Both the position numbers and the translations under genes were made by a program. From positions 1 to 64,000 of the forward strand of contig JBCDFR010000005.1 in the NCBI GenBank assembly GCA_039177505.1: a stretch of DNA of 64,000 nucleotides. Direction: 5' to 3'. Source of the DNA: JABSQH01 sp039177505 (GTDB taxonomy: Bacteria; Actinomycetota; Acidimicrobiia; Acidimicrobiales; Ilumatobacteraceae). Under the pieces are notes generated by a model. It searched no databases and was not told where the DNA came from. It saw only the letters and a program-made list of their open reading frames with translations. Position 1 is the first letter of the stretch. Each line of letters begins with the position of its first letter. Positions 9,335 through 18,098 of this stretch are shown piece by piece.

Positions 9335-10480
9335 GTGAGGGCAGACGTGTCTACGATGCCGACTGTGTCGAACATGGAGGAGTTCGCGGCCGCCGGGCTC
9401 TATCCGGGCGACGGCGACCCTGACGAGCGTCGGGCACTGCTCGAGTGGTTGAGCGAACTCGGGTTCACGGTAGAACAGCTGTCGACGCCGATCGCCCGCG
9501 ACAACCTCGCGGCGATCGCCAGCGACTATCGGATCGTTCCCGGTGAACGGATGAGTCAAGCGGACGCAGCTGCCCGTGCGGGACTCGATCCGGAGCGATT
9601 CGATCAGCTGGCGACCGCGTTCGGTTTCGTGACACTCGACCACGACCCTCCCGGCGACCGGCGGTTCACGACTGACGAGATCGAACTGTTCTCGATCTTG
9701 GCCAGCCTCACGTCGATCTTCTCCCACGATGAGGCGGTCTCGGTCGTCCGTGTCATCGGTTCCTCGTTCGCCAGGTTGGGTGAGGCGTTCGTCTCGATGT
9801 TCCTGGTCGACGTCGAGTCGCCGCACATGCGGGCGGGCGACACCGAGCTGATGTTGGCCCACAAGATCTACGACGCAACCGCATTGCTCGACGGGCTGAC
9901 GGCGCGACTGGACCCAGTGCTCCGTCGCCATGTTTTGCAAGCTATCGAGCGCGGGCGGCACGGAACGGTCGGCGTCGAGCGCCTGCTGTACCGCAACGCC
10001 ATTGCCTTCGTCGACCTCGTCGGTTTCACACCGGTCTCGTCCGATCTCGACGCGCCCGAGCTCGCTACGTTCCTGCGCGAGTTCGAAGGTGAGGCGCACG
10101 ACGTCGCTACCCGATGTGGTGCCCGCTTGGTGAAGGTGATCGGCGACGAGGTGATGTTCGCCGCGCCCGATGCCAACGCTGCATGCTTGGCCGCGTCGAC
10201 GCTGATGGCAGGATTCGGTGCCGGGTCGACGCGCGTCGTGCCGCGCGCGGGGGTGGCATTCGGCGATGTCCTCACACGGAGCGGCGACTACTACGGCGCA
10301 GTCGTCAACCTCGCATCGCGTCTGGTAGACCACGCCGTTCCCGGGGAAGTGCTCGTGACCGAAGCGGTCACGGTCGCCGCCACCGACTGTCGGTTCGACG
10401 TTGCCGGCCGACGCGTGGTGAAGGGATTTGACGATCCGGTCGCCGTGTGGACGCTTCGACCTCAGAGCGCGAGCTCGTAG
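9335..10480 (+). CDS. Class III adenylate cyclase with N-terminal regulatory domain
   Basis: Up to 381 aa from GTG 9335 (ATG at 9356 or 9374 are alternatives). Residues about 15-200 are a helical regulatory domain resembling the actinobacterial autoinhibitory module known from Rv1264-type cyclases. The catalytic domain shows FVDLVGF (metal Asp about 227), KVIGDEVMF (adenine-selecting Lys 267 and second metal Asp 271), GDYYG (Asp 318) and VVNLASRL (transition-state Asn 325 and Arg 329). All key residues for ATP to cAMP conversion are present, so an active soluble adenylate cyclase is expected. Its last 19 nt overlap the convergent YgjV-GNAT gene. Confidence 0.9.
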   Translation: MRADVSTMPTVSNMEEFAAAGLYPGDGDPDERRALLEWLSELGFTVEQLSTPIARDNLAAIASDYRIVPGERMSQADAAARAGLDPERFDQLATAFGFVTLDHDPPGDRRFTTDEIELFSILASLTSIFSHDEAVSVVRVIGSSFARLGEAFVSMFLVDVESPHMRAGDTELMLAHKIYDATALLDGLTARLDPVLRRHVLQAIERGRHGTVGVERLLYRNAIAFVDLVGFTPVSSDLDAPELATFLREFEGEAHDVATRCGARLVKVIGDEVMFAAPDANAACLAASTLMAGFGAGSTRVVPRAGVAFGDVLTRSGDYYGAVVNLASRLVDHAVPGEVLVTEAVTVAATDCRFDVAGRRVVKGFDDPVAVWTLRPQSASS

Positions 10481-11097
10481 TACGACGAGTGAGCGACCGG
10501 CGTGAAGCCCATCCGCGAAAGGTACTGGCGATGTTCGTCGGTGTAGCCGGCGCTGCGTAGCACCTCGATCCCGGCATCTCGGAACACGTCGGCGCCGGGT
10601 CCGTAGAGCCATCGTCCGAGTCGCGAGTCGCGGTACGCAGCGACCACGTAGTCCAGATCGATCGTGAGGCGGCTGTCCGGACTTCGGCCCATCACGAGGC
10701 CTACCGGAAGTCCGTCGCGCAACAGCAAGAACGCCATCGCGTCATCCCCCGCGGGCCTTTCGAAATCCGGCTGGAATCGATGGATGTCGTCGAGTTGGTG
10801 CTCGATGAAGTCGCGGAGAAACGGCGAATCAGGAGGGATCCTCAACGCACCTAGGTCGATGCCGCCCGGCGACTCCTTGGCGAACTCGGCACGCAGCCGC
10901 CACACGTGGATCGACGCGATGGCCACGTTGGTCAGCATGATCGGAATCGAGTCGATCAGCGCGGCGTAAACGACGAAGGCCACCGCGCCGACGAATGAAA
11001 TGACCCGGAGACGCACGATCGAGGTCATCGAGAAGGAGACCACGACCAGGATCGATGCGATGTAGCCGACCATCTCGGTGGCGTTGAACTCGAACAC
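10462..11097 (-). CDS. YgjV-like membrane domain fused to GNAT-like acetyltransferase domain
   Basis: 211 aa from ATG 11097. Residues 1-75 contain three hydrophobic helices like the YgjV inner-membrane family (VGYIASILVVVSFSMTS, then LRVISFVGAVAFVVYA). Residues about 90-211 look like a GNAT fold: beta strands ending in AMAFLLLRDGLPVGLVMG, the acyl-CoA loop RDSRLGRWLYG, and a terminal GYTDEHRQYLSRMGF helix-strand. The acetyl acceptor is unknown. This would tether an acyltransferase to the cytoplasmic face of the membrane. It lies 9 nt downstream of the EamA gene 11107-12072 on the same strand, so the two probably form an operon. Confidence 0.72.
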   Translation of the reverse strand: MFEFNATEMVGYIASILVVVSFSMTSIVRLRVISFVGAVAFVVYAALIDSIPIMLTNVAIASIHVWRLRAEFAKESPGGIDLGALRIPPDSPFLRDFIEHQLDDIHRFQPDFERPAGDDAMAFLLLRDGLPVGLVMGRSPDSRLTIDLDYVVAAYRDSRLGRWLYGPGADVFRDAGIEVLRSAGYTDEHRQYLSRMGFTPVAHSSYYELAL

Positions 11098-11106
11098 GGC
11101 TGAAGG

Positions 11107-12072
11107 CTACTGAGCTTCGGCCGGACTGACGGTGGCGTCGGGCGCGGTCTGCTGGCCGCGCACGATGGCCGTGAGCGCCCCGATCACCACAGCCATGGCC
11201 ACCACCTGGATCCAGGTGACCGGCTCGTCGAGGAACATCCACGCGAGGAGCGCGGAGAACACCGGAATCAGCAGGGTGAACGTCGACCCGATCCATAGCG
11301 GGATTCGCACGAGCGACCAGTTCATCAGCGAGTGTCCGATGACTCCGGCACTGAGCACCATTGCGCCGAGCAGCGCCAGATTCGTCCACGATGGCCAGCT
11401 CATGTCCTGGCCGAACAGGAAGGCCAGTGGAAAGCAGATGATCGCGACCCAGATCGCAGTACCAGCGGTGAACTCGGTGGATGTCATCGTGTGCTTCGAG
11501 TGCTTCGAGGCGATGAAGTACCCGCTCCACGTGAGCATCGCGCCGAATGCCAGTAGATCCCCGCGCCAGTCATTCGGGTTGTCGCCGGCGGCGGCCGACA
11601 CGACGACGAACACGCCCGCGATGGCGACGAGCGACCACACCACATCGCGGCCGCGCACCCGCTCGCCGAAGAACTTCGCAGCGACGACGCCGACAACAAC
11701 CGGCTGCAGAGCACCGATGATCGTCGCGTTGACCACGCTCGTCAGCTTGATCGCCGAGAAGAACAGCGCGATATCCGCCCCCAGTGCGAGCCCACCCCAC
11801 ATCGAGTCGCGCAGCAGGCGGAGCCGAAACGGCGTACCGGTGACCTGCATCCAGACAACGATCCCGACCGAAAAGATGGCGAACCGGTAGAAGCCGGCGG
11901 CGAGGCCGCCCATATCGATGCCGGCGATCAGAATCGTGCCCGTCGACCACGCACACACCGCGATCAGCGCGCCGAGCAACCCACGGCTCAGCTCGCGCCG
12001 TTCGGCGTCGGCGCCGGCGTCGGCAGCGGTCGTGGTCACCCGCGCACCGTATCGCCTCGACGGCCTGGTCAT
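11107..12072 (-). CDS. EamA/DMT family permease
   Basis: Up to 321 aa; the first 11 residues are basic and a GTG at 12039 (VTTTAADAGADAE) is an equally good start. Ten transmembrane helices in two EamA repeats, with AVCAWSTGTILIAGID at the first helix and FLDEPVTWIQVVAM near the end of the second half. Exporter of small metabolites, substrate unknown. Together with the YgjV-GNAT gene downstream it may form a two-gene unit. It resembles the permease at 8346-9245 in layout, and both halves share the small-residue helix patterns of the family. Confidence 0.9.
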   Translation of the reverse strand: MTRPSRRYGARVTTTAADAGADAERRELSRGLLGALIAVCAWSTGTILIAGIDMGGLAAGFYRFAIFSVGIVVWMQVTGTPFRLRLLRDSMWGGLALGADIALFFSAIKLTSVVNATIIGALQPVVVGVVAAKFFGERVRGRDVVWSLVAIAGVFVVVSAAAGDNPNDWRGDLLAFGAMLTWSGYFIASKHSKHTMTSTEFTAGTAIWVAIICFPLAFLFGQDMSWPSWTNLALLGAMVLSAGVIGHSLMNWSLVRIPLWIGSTFTLLIPVFSALLAWMFLDEPVTWIQVVAMAVVIGALTAIVRGQQTAPDATVSPAEAQ

Positions 12073-12111
12073 TCATGTGGATAGAGCGGTAGCGCGTCGT
12101 ACGCTCGATCC

Positions 12112-12774
12112 ATGGCGACGATCAACGAACGCACGGGATTCGACCTCGACGAGGTGGCCCGCCTCCTGACCACGACCAAGCAGGTGCGCAAGCGTCTCGA
12201 CCTCGATCGGCGGGTGCCCAACGAAGAGATCCTCGAGTGCATCGACCTTGCCAACCACGCGCCGATGGGCGGCAACCTCGAGCGCAACAAGTGGATGATC
12301 ATCGACGACCAAGCGACCAAGGACCACATCAGCCAACGCTTCGCCGACGTCGGGCGACCGTACCTGCAGGTCAATTCAGAGGTGCGCGGCGACGCCCGTA
12401 GCCAGCGCGTGATCGACTCGGCGACCTTCCTCGTCGACCATCTCGCAGAAGTTCCCGCGCTGGTGTTGGCGCTGCGTCTCGATCGGCCAGAAGGCGGTTC
12501 GCCGGGCCAGGCTGCTGGTTTCTACGGATCGGTACTTCCCGGCGTGTGGTCGTTTCAGATGGCGGCGCGCGCCCGTGGAATCGGCTCGGCATGGACCACG
12601 TTCCATCTCGAACACGAGGCGGAGATCTCCGAGCTGCTCGGGGTTCCACCGTCGGTGTCGCAGGTGTGCTTGTTGCCGGTCGCGTACTACACCGGCGACA
12701 CATTCACGCCGGCGCCGCGCCGCCCCGCCGCCGACGTGACCTACCTCAACCGTTGGAAGCAGCCGGTGATGTAG
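12112..12774 (+). CDS. Nitroreductase family flavoprotein
   Basis: 220 aa, the usual nitroreductase length. The N-terminal helix contains the FMN-binding region (TTKQVRKRLDLDRRVP, then LANHAPMGGNLERNKWM), followed by the core and an FMN-phosphate region around GSVLPGVWSFQMAARARGIGS. Such enzymes use FMN and NAD(P)H to reduce nitro groups, quinones or enones, and a few act as dehalogenases; no specific substrate can be named. Divergent from the EamA gene with 39 nt between starts; converges on the lipoprotein gene that follows. Confidence 0.87.
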   Translation: MATINERTGFDLDEVARLLTTTKQVRKRLDLDRRVPNEEILECIDLANHAPMGGNLERNKWMIIDDQATKDHISQRFADVGRPYLQVNSEVRGDARSQRVIDSATFLVDHLAEVPALVLALRLDRPEGGSPGQAAGFYGSVLPGVWSFQMAARARGIGSAWTTFHLEHEAEISELLGVPPSVSQVCLLPVAYYTGDTFTPAPRRPAADVTYLNRWKQPVM

Positions 12775-12789
12775 GTCAGAGTCGACGTG

Positions 12790-13464
12790 TCAGTTGGAGA
12801 GCTGGAACCCACACGTCGGGATGGTGAACTCGTTGAGGCGCACCGACGCTACTGCACCCTCTTGGGTTTCTTCGAGGAGGTCTGGGTCCGCAAGCGCTTG
12901 TTCGATTCGAGGTGCCAGCTGGTCGAGCGACTCGACGCCGCGGTATGCGTCGGCGATCCGGGGGGTGATCGCTGCAGCAGTCGCCGCGACGCGCTCGAGG
13001 TCGTCGGCGACATCCGGTGTTGCCAGTGCCACAGCACGGTCGTAGGCGTCGAGCACCTGCTCGAGATTGTCGTCGAGCATGTCGGCGACAGTCTGCAGGT
13101 CCCCGAGGAGCAGTTGTTCGTCGACGTCGTCACCGGGTTCGAGCAGTCCTACGAGTAACTCGTTTATCGCCAACGTGACTTCGGACTCGAGGTCCTTGAT
13201 GCGTTGCAGCTCGCCGCAGATGTCCTGGCCGGTACCGGTGGAGTCCGATTCGATGGAGGTGCTCGTCGTATCAGATTCGAGTTGCCCACCAGCGGTGCTC
13301 GTGCTTGCGCCTTCGTCCTCGTCCGGTAGGGCTGTGGATGATCGGGTGTCGGAACTCGTCTCTGTGGCGACCTCCGAAGCGGCATCATCGGTGTCGTCGC
13401 CCCCACATGCGGGGACGATCAGCATTGCGGCAGTGGCCAAGGCCGCAATCCGTACGCGAGCCAT
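12790..13464 (-). CDS. Acidic helical lipoprotein of unknown function
   Basis: 224 aa from ATG 13464, chosen because the signal peptide then starts with MARVRIAALATAAMLIVPAC; longer in-frame starts only add Arg-rich residues. The lipobox is VPAC with Cys about 20. An Asp/Ser/Thr linker (to about residue 80) precedes a mostly helical domain, with Cys residues near its beginning (DICGEL) and end (PTCGF) that could form a disulfide. No catalytic motif. Anchored outside the membrane; function unknown. Confidence 0.72.
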   Translation of the reverse strand: MARVRIAALATAAMLIVPACGGDDTDDAASEVATETSSDTRSSTALPDEDEGASTSTAGGQLESDTTSTSIESDSTGTGQDICGELQRIKDLESEVTLAINELLVGLLEPGDDVDEQLLLGDLQTVADMLDDNLEQVLDAYDRAVALATPDVADDLERVAATAAAITPRIADAYRGVESLDQLAPRIEQALADPDLLEETQEGAVASVRLNEFTIPTCGFQLSN

Positions 13465-13558
13465 GACTCGAACGTAACGAATCGCCAACCTGACGAACGA
13501 CATCGGTGGTGTCACACCGCTCTCAGGTGCGATTCACACGCGACTACGGTGCGGGCGC

Positions 13559-15166
13559 ATGGGGCTTGAGATTTCACACGCGGTTGGACCTGGCGCGCCT
13601 GCGGTGCGGGACATCACCGTGGGTCAGGTGTTGCGGGAGGCGGCCGACGAGTCCCCCGGACTCTTGGCGCTGATCGAGGGGATTCCCGACGTCGATGCGC
13701 GACGCGAGTGGACGTACGCCGAACTGGACGCGCAGGTCGACCGCGTGGCCCGCGCACTGACGCAGCGTTTCGAGAAGGGTGAACGCGTCGCTGTGTGGGC
13801 GCACAACCTTCCCGAATGGGTGATGCTCGAGTTCGGGTGCGCTCGCGCAGGTGTCGTGTTGGTGACGGTCAACCCCGGGTTCCGAGCCAACGAGTTGAAG
13901 TACGTGTTGAACCAGTCGCGCGCCGCTGCGCTGTTCGTCGTCCCGGATTTCCGGGGCAATCCGATGCAGGCGGTGGCCGAAGAGGTGGCGCCGGCGTGTC
14001 CAGAGTTGCGCGAGATCATCTCGTTTGCCGATTGGGACGAGTTCGTGGCGACCGGCGACGACACATCGATCGAGCTGCCAGCGGTCACCCCGGACGACTC
14101 GGTGATGATCCAGTACACCTCGGGTACCACCGGCTTTCCGAAGGGTGCGCTGCTCCATCATCGTGGGCTGGCCAACAACGGCGCACACACGGCGCAGCGC
14201 ATGGGTGTGGAGCGCGGGTCGGTTTTTGTTGCACCGATGCCGTTGTTCCACACCGGCGGCTGCGTGTGCTGTGTACTCGGAGCGATCGGCACTGCGTCGA
14301 CGCTCGTGTTGGTCGAGGCGTTCGACCCGGGTCTGGTTCTCGAGCTGTTCGAGACGTACCGCGGCGCCGCGATGCTCGGCGTTCCGACGATGTTGATCGC
14401 CATGCTCGAACATCCCGACTTTGAGAGCCGCGACGTGTCGAGCGCCAAGGCGGTGTGCTCCGGTGGTTCGCTCGTGCCGGAGGCCCTCGTGAAGCGTTTC
14501 GAAACCGAGCTCAATGCGCCGTTCACGATCGTGTTCGGACAGACCGAGTGCTCGCCGGTTGCGTCGATGACGCAACCGAGCGACACGATCAACGACAAGG
14601 CGACCACGATCGGTCCGCCGATGCCCGGCGTCGAGGTGAAGATCATCTCGCCCGAGACCGGTGAGACCGTACCGGTCGGCACGATCGGCGAGTACTGCAC
14701 GCGTGGGTATCACGTGATGAAGGGTTACTTCGAGATGCCGGAGCGCACCGCCGAGACCATCGACGCCGACGGTTGGCTGCACACCGGCGATCTGTGCGCC
14801 ATGGACGACCGCGGGTACTGCACCGTCGAGGGCCGTCTGAAGGACATGATCATCCGCGGTGGCGAGAACATCTATCCCAAGGAGCTCGAAGAGCTGTTGT
14901 TCGCCCATCACACCGTGGGCGAGGTGGCCGTCGTGGGGCTACCCGACGAGAAGTGGGGTGAGACGGTCGGCGCGTTCGTCCGTGCCGCACCCGGCGAGGC
15001 GATCGACAAGAACGAACTGTTCGGCCACCTTCGCGAACACCTTGCGCCGCACAAGACGCCGAAGCAGTGGTTCACCGTCGAGGAGTTTCCACTCACCGGT
15101 TCGGGCAAGATCCAGAAGTACCGGCTGCGCGAGATGTGGGAAGCCGGCGGCTTCGAGGAACTCTGA
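13559..15166 (+). CDS. Acyl-CoA synthetase (AMP-binding, ANL family), copy 1
   Basis: 535 aa. It activates a carboxylic acid as acyl-AMP and transfers it to CoA. Core motifs: the ATP P-loop YTSGTTGFPKG (about 186-196), FGQTECSP (A5), the hinge region HTGDLCAMDDRGYCTVEGRLKDM and the adenylation Lys in TGSGKIQK (about Lys517). Full-length for medium- or long-chain fatty-acyl-CoA ligases. The paralogue of the same length begins 62 nt downstream, so the pair is a tandem duplication. Acyl specificity cannot be predicted here. Confidence 0.9.
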   Translation: MGLEISHAVGPGAPAVRDITVGQVLREAADESPGLLALIEGIPDVDARREWTYAELDAQVDRVARALTQRFEKGERVAVWAHNLPEWVMLEFGCARAGVVLVTVNPGFRANELKYVLNQSRAAALFVVPDFRGNPMQAVAEEVAPACPELREIISFADWDEFVATGDDTSIELPAVTPDDSVMIQYTSGTTGFPKGALLHHRGLANNGAHTAQRMGVERGSVFVAPMPLFHTGGCVCCVLGAIGTASTLVLVEAFDPGLVLELFETYRGAAMLGVPTMLIAMLEHPDFESRDVSSAKAVCSGGSLVPEALVKRFETELNAPFTIVFGQTECSPVASMTQPSDTINDKATTIGPPMPGVEVKIISPETGETVPVGTIGEYCTRGYHVMKGYFEMPERTAETIDADGWLHTGDLCAMDDRGYCTVEGRLKDMIIRGGENIYPKELEELLFAHHTVGEVAVVGLPDEKWGETVGAFVRAAPGEAIDKNELFGHLREHLAPHKTPKQWFTVEEFPLTGSGKIQKYRLREMWEAGGFEEL

Positions 15167-15228
15167 GCGCACGACGTCGTGGCGGGCGGCATCCGGCACG
15201 CGAGAACGGGCAACGCTACGTTGGCGCA

Positions 15229-16836
15229 ATGTCCTTGACTTCGTCGTACGTGGTCGGTCCGAGCACACCGGAGGTGCGAGATGTCACCATCGGCAGCTTG
15301 CTGCACGAAGCCGCAGAGGCAGCGCCGGACCGGCTCGCTCTCGTGCTCGCGGCGCCCGAAGAAGCCGCACGTCGGCACTGGACCTATGCAGAGGTCGACA
15401 GGGAGGCCGACCGTGTCGCCCGGGCGGTCGCAGCCCGCTTCGACAAGGGTCAACGCGTGGCTGTCTGGGCCCACAACGTCGGCGAGTGGGTGCTGCTGCA
15501 GTTCGGGTGCGCCCGTGCGGGCGTCGTCCTGGTCACGATCAACCCGGCGTTTCGGGCGCGCGAGGCCAAGTACGTGCTGCAGCAGTCGCGCGTCGCTGCG
15601 GTCTTCGCCGAACCCGAGTACCGAGAGCACGCACTCGTGGCGACGGCGCAGGAGCTGCAGCCCGAGTGTCCCGACCTGGGCGAGGTGATCTCTTTTGCCG
15701 ACTGGGAGGCGTTCGTCGCCACCGGTGACGACCCGTCGATCGAACTCCCCGATGTCGGCCCCGCTGACCCGGCGCTGATGCTGTACACCTCGGGCACCAC
15801 CGGCTTCCCGAAGGGGGCGGTGCTCCGGCACGGCGAGGTATCGAACAACAGCGTCCACTGTGCCGGGCGGCTGGGGTTTCGCGACGACACGGTGTTCCTC
15901 TCGCCGATGCCGCTGTTCCACGCCGGTGGATGTGTCGTGAGCCTGCTTTCTTCGGTCGCCGCGAAGTCGACGTTCGTGCTGCCAGAGGCGTTCGATCCGA
16001 CGCTGATGCTCCGGCTCTGCGAGACCTACGGCGCCACCGTGATCCACGGCGTGCCGACGATGTTGATCTCCATGCTGGAGGACACCGAGCTCCATGAGCA
16101 TGACCGGTCGAGCGTCGAGCGGGTGTTCACCGGGGGCGCGCTGGTCCCGCAGGCACTGGTCGAGCGGATCGAGCGCGAGTTCGGAGCATCGTTCTCGATC
16201 CTGTATGGCCAGACCGAGAGCGGTCCGGTCGTTACGACGACATTGCCGACCGACTCCGCTGTCGACAAGGCGAGCACCATCGGGGTGGCGATGCCCAACC
16301 TCGAGGTCAAGATCGTGTCGCCCGAGACGGGCGAGACGGTGCCTGTCGGCGCCGTCGGTGAGTTGTGCACCCGCGGCTACAACGTCATGGACGGCTACTT
16401 CGAGATGCCCGAACGGACCGCCGAGGCGATCGACGAGGACGGGTGGCTACACACCGGCGACCTGTGCTCGATGGACGACCGCGGATACTGCACGATCGTG
16501 GGCCGGGTCAAGGACATGATCATCCGCGGCGGCGAGAACATCTACCCCAAGGAGCTCGAGGACCTGCTGTTCAGCCACCACACCGTTGGCGAGGTGGCCG
16601 TGGTCGGCCTTCCCGACGAGCGGTGGGGCGAGGTCGTCGCCGCATTCGTCCGTGCTGCGCCGGATGAGACGATCGTCGTCGAGGAACTCCGCACGTTCAT
16701 GCGCGAGCACCTCGCCGCGTACAAGACGCCGGCACACTGGTTCGCAATGGAGGAGTTCCCGCTCACCGGCTCCGGAAAGATCCAGAAGTTCCGTCTGGTG
16801 GAGATGTGGGAAGGCGGCGACTTCGAGGAACTCTGA
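15229..16836 (+). CDS. Acyl-CoA synthetase (AMP-binding, ANL family), copy 2
   Basis: 535 aa from ATG 15229 (MSLTSSYVVGPSTPEV); the frame is open further upstream but that part is Arg-rich and overlaps copy 1. Same motifs as copy 1: YTSGTTGFPKG (about 186-196), YGQTESGPV, HTGDLCSMDDRGYCTIVGRV and TGSGKIQK near the C-terminus. The two proteins align end to end without gaps and both end in GG/DFEEL, which indicates gene duplication. The A5 region differs (GQTESGP against GQTECSP), so acyl specificity may have diverged. Confidence 0.9.
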   Translation: MSLTSSYVVGPSTPEVRDVTIGSLLHEAAEAAPDRLALVLAAPEEAARRHWTYAEVDREADRVARAVAARFDKGQRVAVWAHNVGEWVLLQFGCARAGVVLVTINPAFRAREAKYVLQQSRVAAVFAEPEYREHALVATAQELQPECPDLGEVISFADWEAFVATGDDPSIELPDVGPADPALMLYTSGTTGFPKGAVLRHGEVSNNSVHCAGRLGFRDDTVFLSPMPLFHAGGCVVSLLSSVAAKSTFVLPEAFDPTLMLRLCETYGATVIHGVPTMLISMLEDTELHEHDRSSVERVFTGGALVPQALVERIEREFGASFSILYGQTESGPVVTTTLPTDSAVDKASTIGVAMPNLEVKIVSPETGETVPVGAVGELCTRGYNVMDGYFEMPERTAEAIDEDGWLHTGDLCSMDDRGYCTIVGRVKDMIIRGGENIYPKELEDLLFSHHTVGEVAVVGLPDERWGEVVAAFVRAAPDETIVVEELRTFMREHLAAYKTPAHWFAMEEFPLTGSGKIQKFRLVEMWEGGDFEEL

Positions 16837-17106
16837 GCCTGGTCGCACCAACCGGCGGGACAACCGAGCCGAATCGGATCGTCCGGGCGTGTAGTCGAGG
16901 GCATTCCGTGGGGAGTCTGAGACGTGGCCAAAAGATCACGGTTCTCGGCAGTGATCGCCACCCCACTCGGTTTGATGTAGGCGTACGAACTACCGAGAAA
17001 GCGCCACGCGGTCATTCCACGTCACCAGCGTCACCATCGCATCGAGAGCCAGGCGGACGGTCGTACTCACGCACGACCGACAACGTCACCGTCGGCGCGA
17101 GTAGGA

Positions 17107-18045
17107 ATGGCGGTCGCCGCGGCAGCGTCGATCGCCGTGCTGTTCGGCCCGCTTCCTTCTCCCGTGAGCGCAACCGATGCCGCTGAGTATGCATCCGGCG
17201 GACCGGTCGAGTGCCGCATCGACGAGGACTGGGATCTCGTCCAACAGCCGAGGTTCAGCCCGCCGATCCAGTGCGTGCTGAGTCCTGGCGCAACCGGGAT
17301 GTTCACGATTGACCCCGCCGTCGTGCTCGCTGCTGCGATCGAGCTCGGCGCGAACGACGACGGTGGCGATGTCGTGTGGATCGAGGCTTGAGGCCCCGAT
17401 GGCGGCGGCTACGCATTCACCAGTACCAGGTTGACGGATCTCGACTCGACCGAGTTCCGCTATCGCCAAGGGCGGACTGGGCCGACCTCTCTGTGGTCGA
17501 CGGACAGTTCCTTCGAGACCACGACCTTGGTGGTCGCAGACGGGGTGCCCGGAGCGGCGATGGCTCGACCTCGGTCGATGTTCGAGCCGCGCGAGTCTGC
17601 GACCGGGCCTGGGCAGACGATGGCGGCGCAACCAACGGCGATCGACATGACCGCGCCGCTCGCACCGCAGCCGAAGCCGATCGGTAGCCACGACGCCGGC
17701 GCGATCCGGTTTACGTTCAACCAGGGATCATCTGAGTTTCTGTACCCCGTGGTCGTCCAACTCGAGTCCGACGACACCATCCACGTTCACGTCGACGGAA
17801 AGTCGATCGGTGGCTACGACGCCTATGAGGAACCGTTGAAAATCAACCTGGCGGGCAGCAACTGGGCGCGTCTCGGCACCCAGTACAGCGACCGATCGAA
17901 CTTCGGCTTGGAGGTGCTGCCGCACAGGCGCTTCAACTCGGCTGCAACGTTCAGCTGGTCCGGCGACATGCGCAGCAGCAAGTTCGGCACAATCACGGAC
18001 GACGGCTACGTGCGTTCGCCGGTTGTCGTGGCCACGCTTGACTGA
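17107..18045 (+). pseudogene. Secreted protein gene interrupted by an in-frame TGA
   Basis: The ATG at 17107 starts a signal-peptide-like segment (MAVAAAASIAVLFGPLPSP) and 94 codons, then TGA at 17389-17391. The same frame continues without another stop for 218 codons to 18045, with beta-rich sequence such as FTFNQGSSEFLYPVVVQLE and a Gly/Tyr/Asp composition expected of a secreted protein. The flanking residues (GDVVWIEA, stop, GPDGGGYAFTS) read smoothly through the stop. Either it is a recent nonsense mutation, a sequencing error (TGG or CGA to TGA), or two genes with the second starting at TTG 17431. No family was recognised. Confidence 0.55.
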
Positions 18046-18098
18046 CCCTCAAGGCCTCATCAAGGCTCGTCATCGAACACAGATTGCGGCGCGGCGTG

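Noticed and set aside
13574..14911. Long minus-strand ORF antisense to acyl-CoA synthetase 1
   Set aside because: Shadow of a well-supported gene, no motifs.
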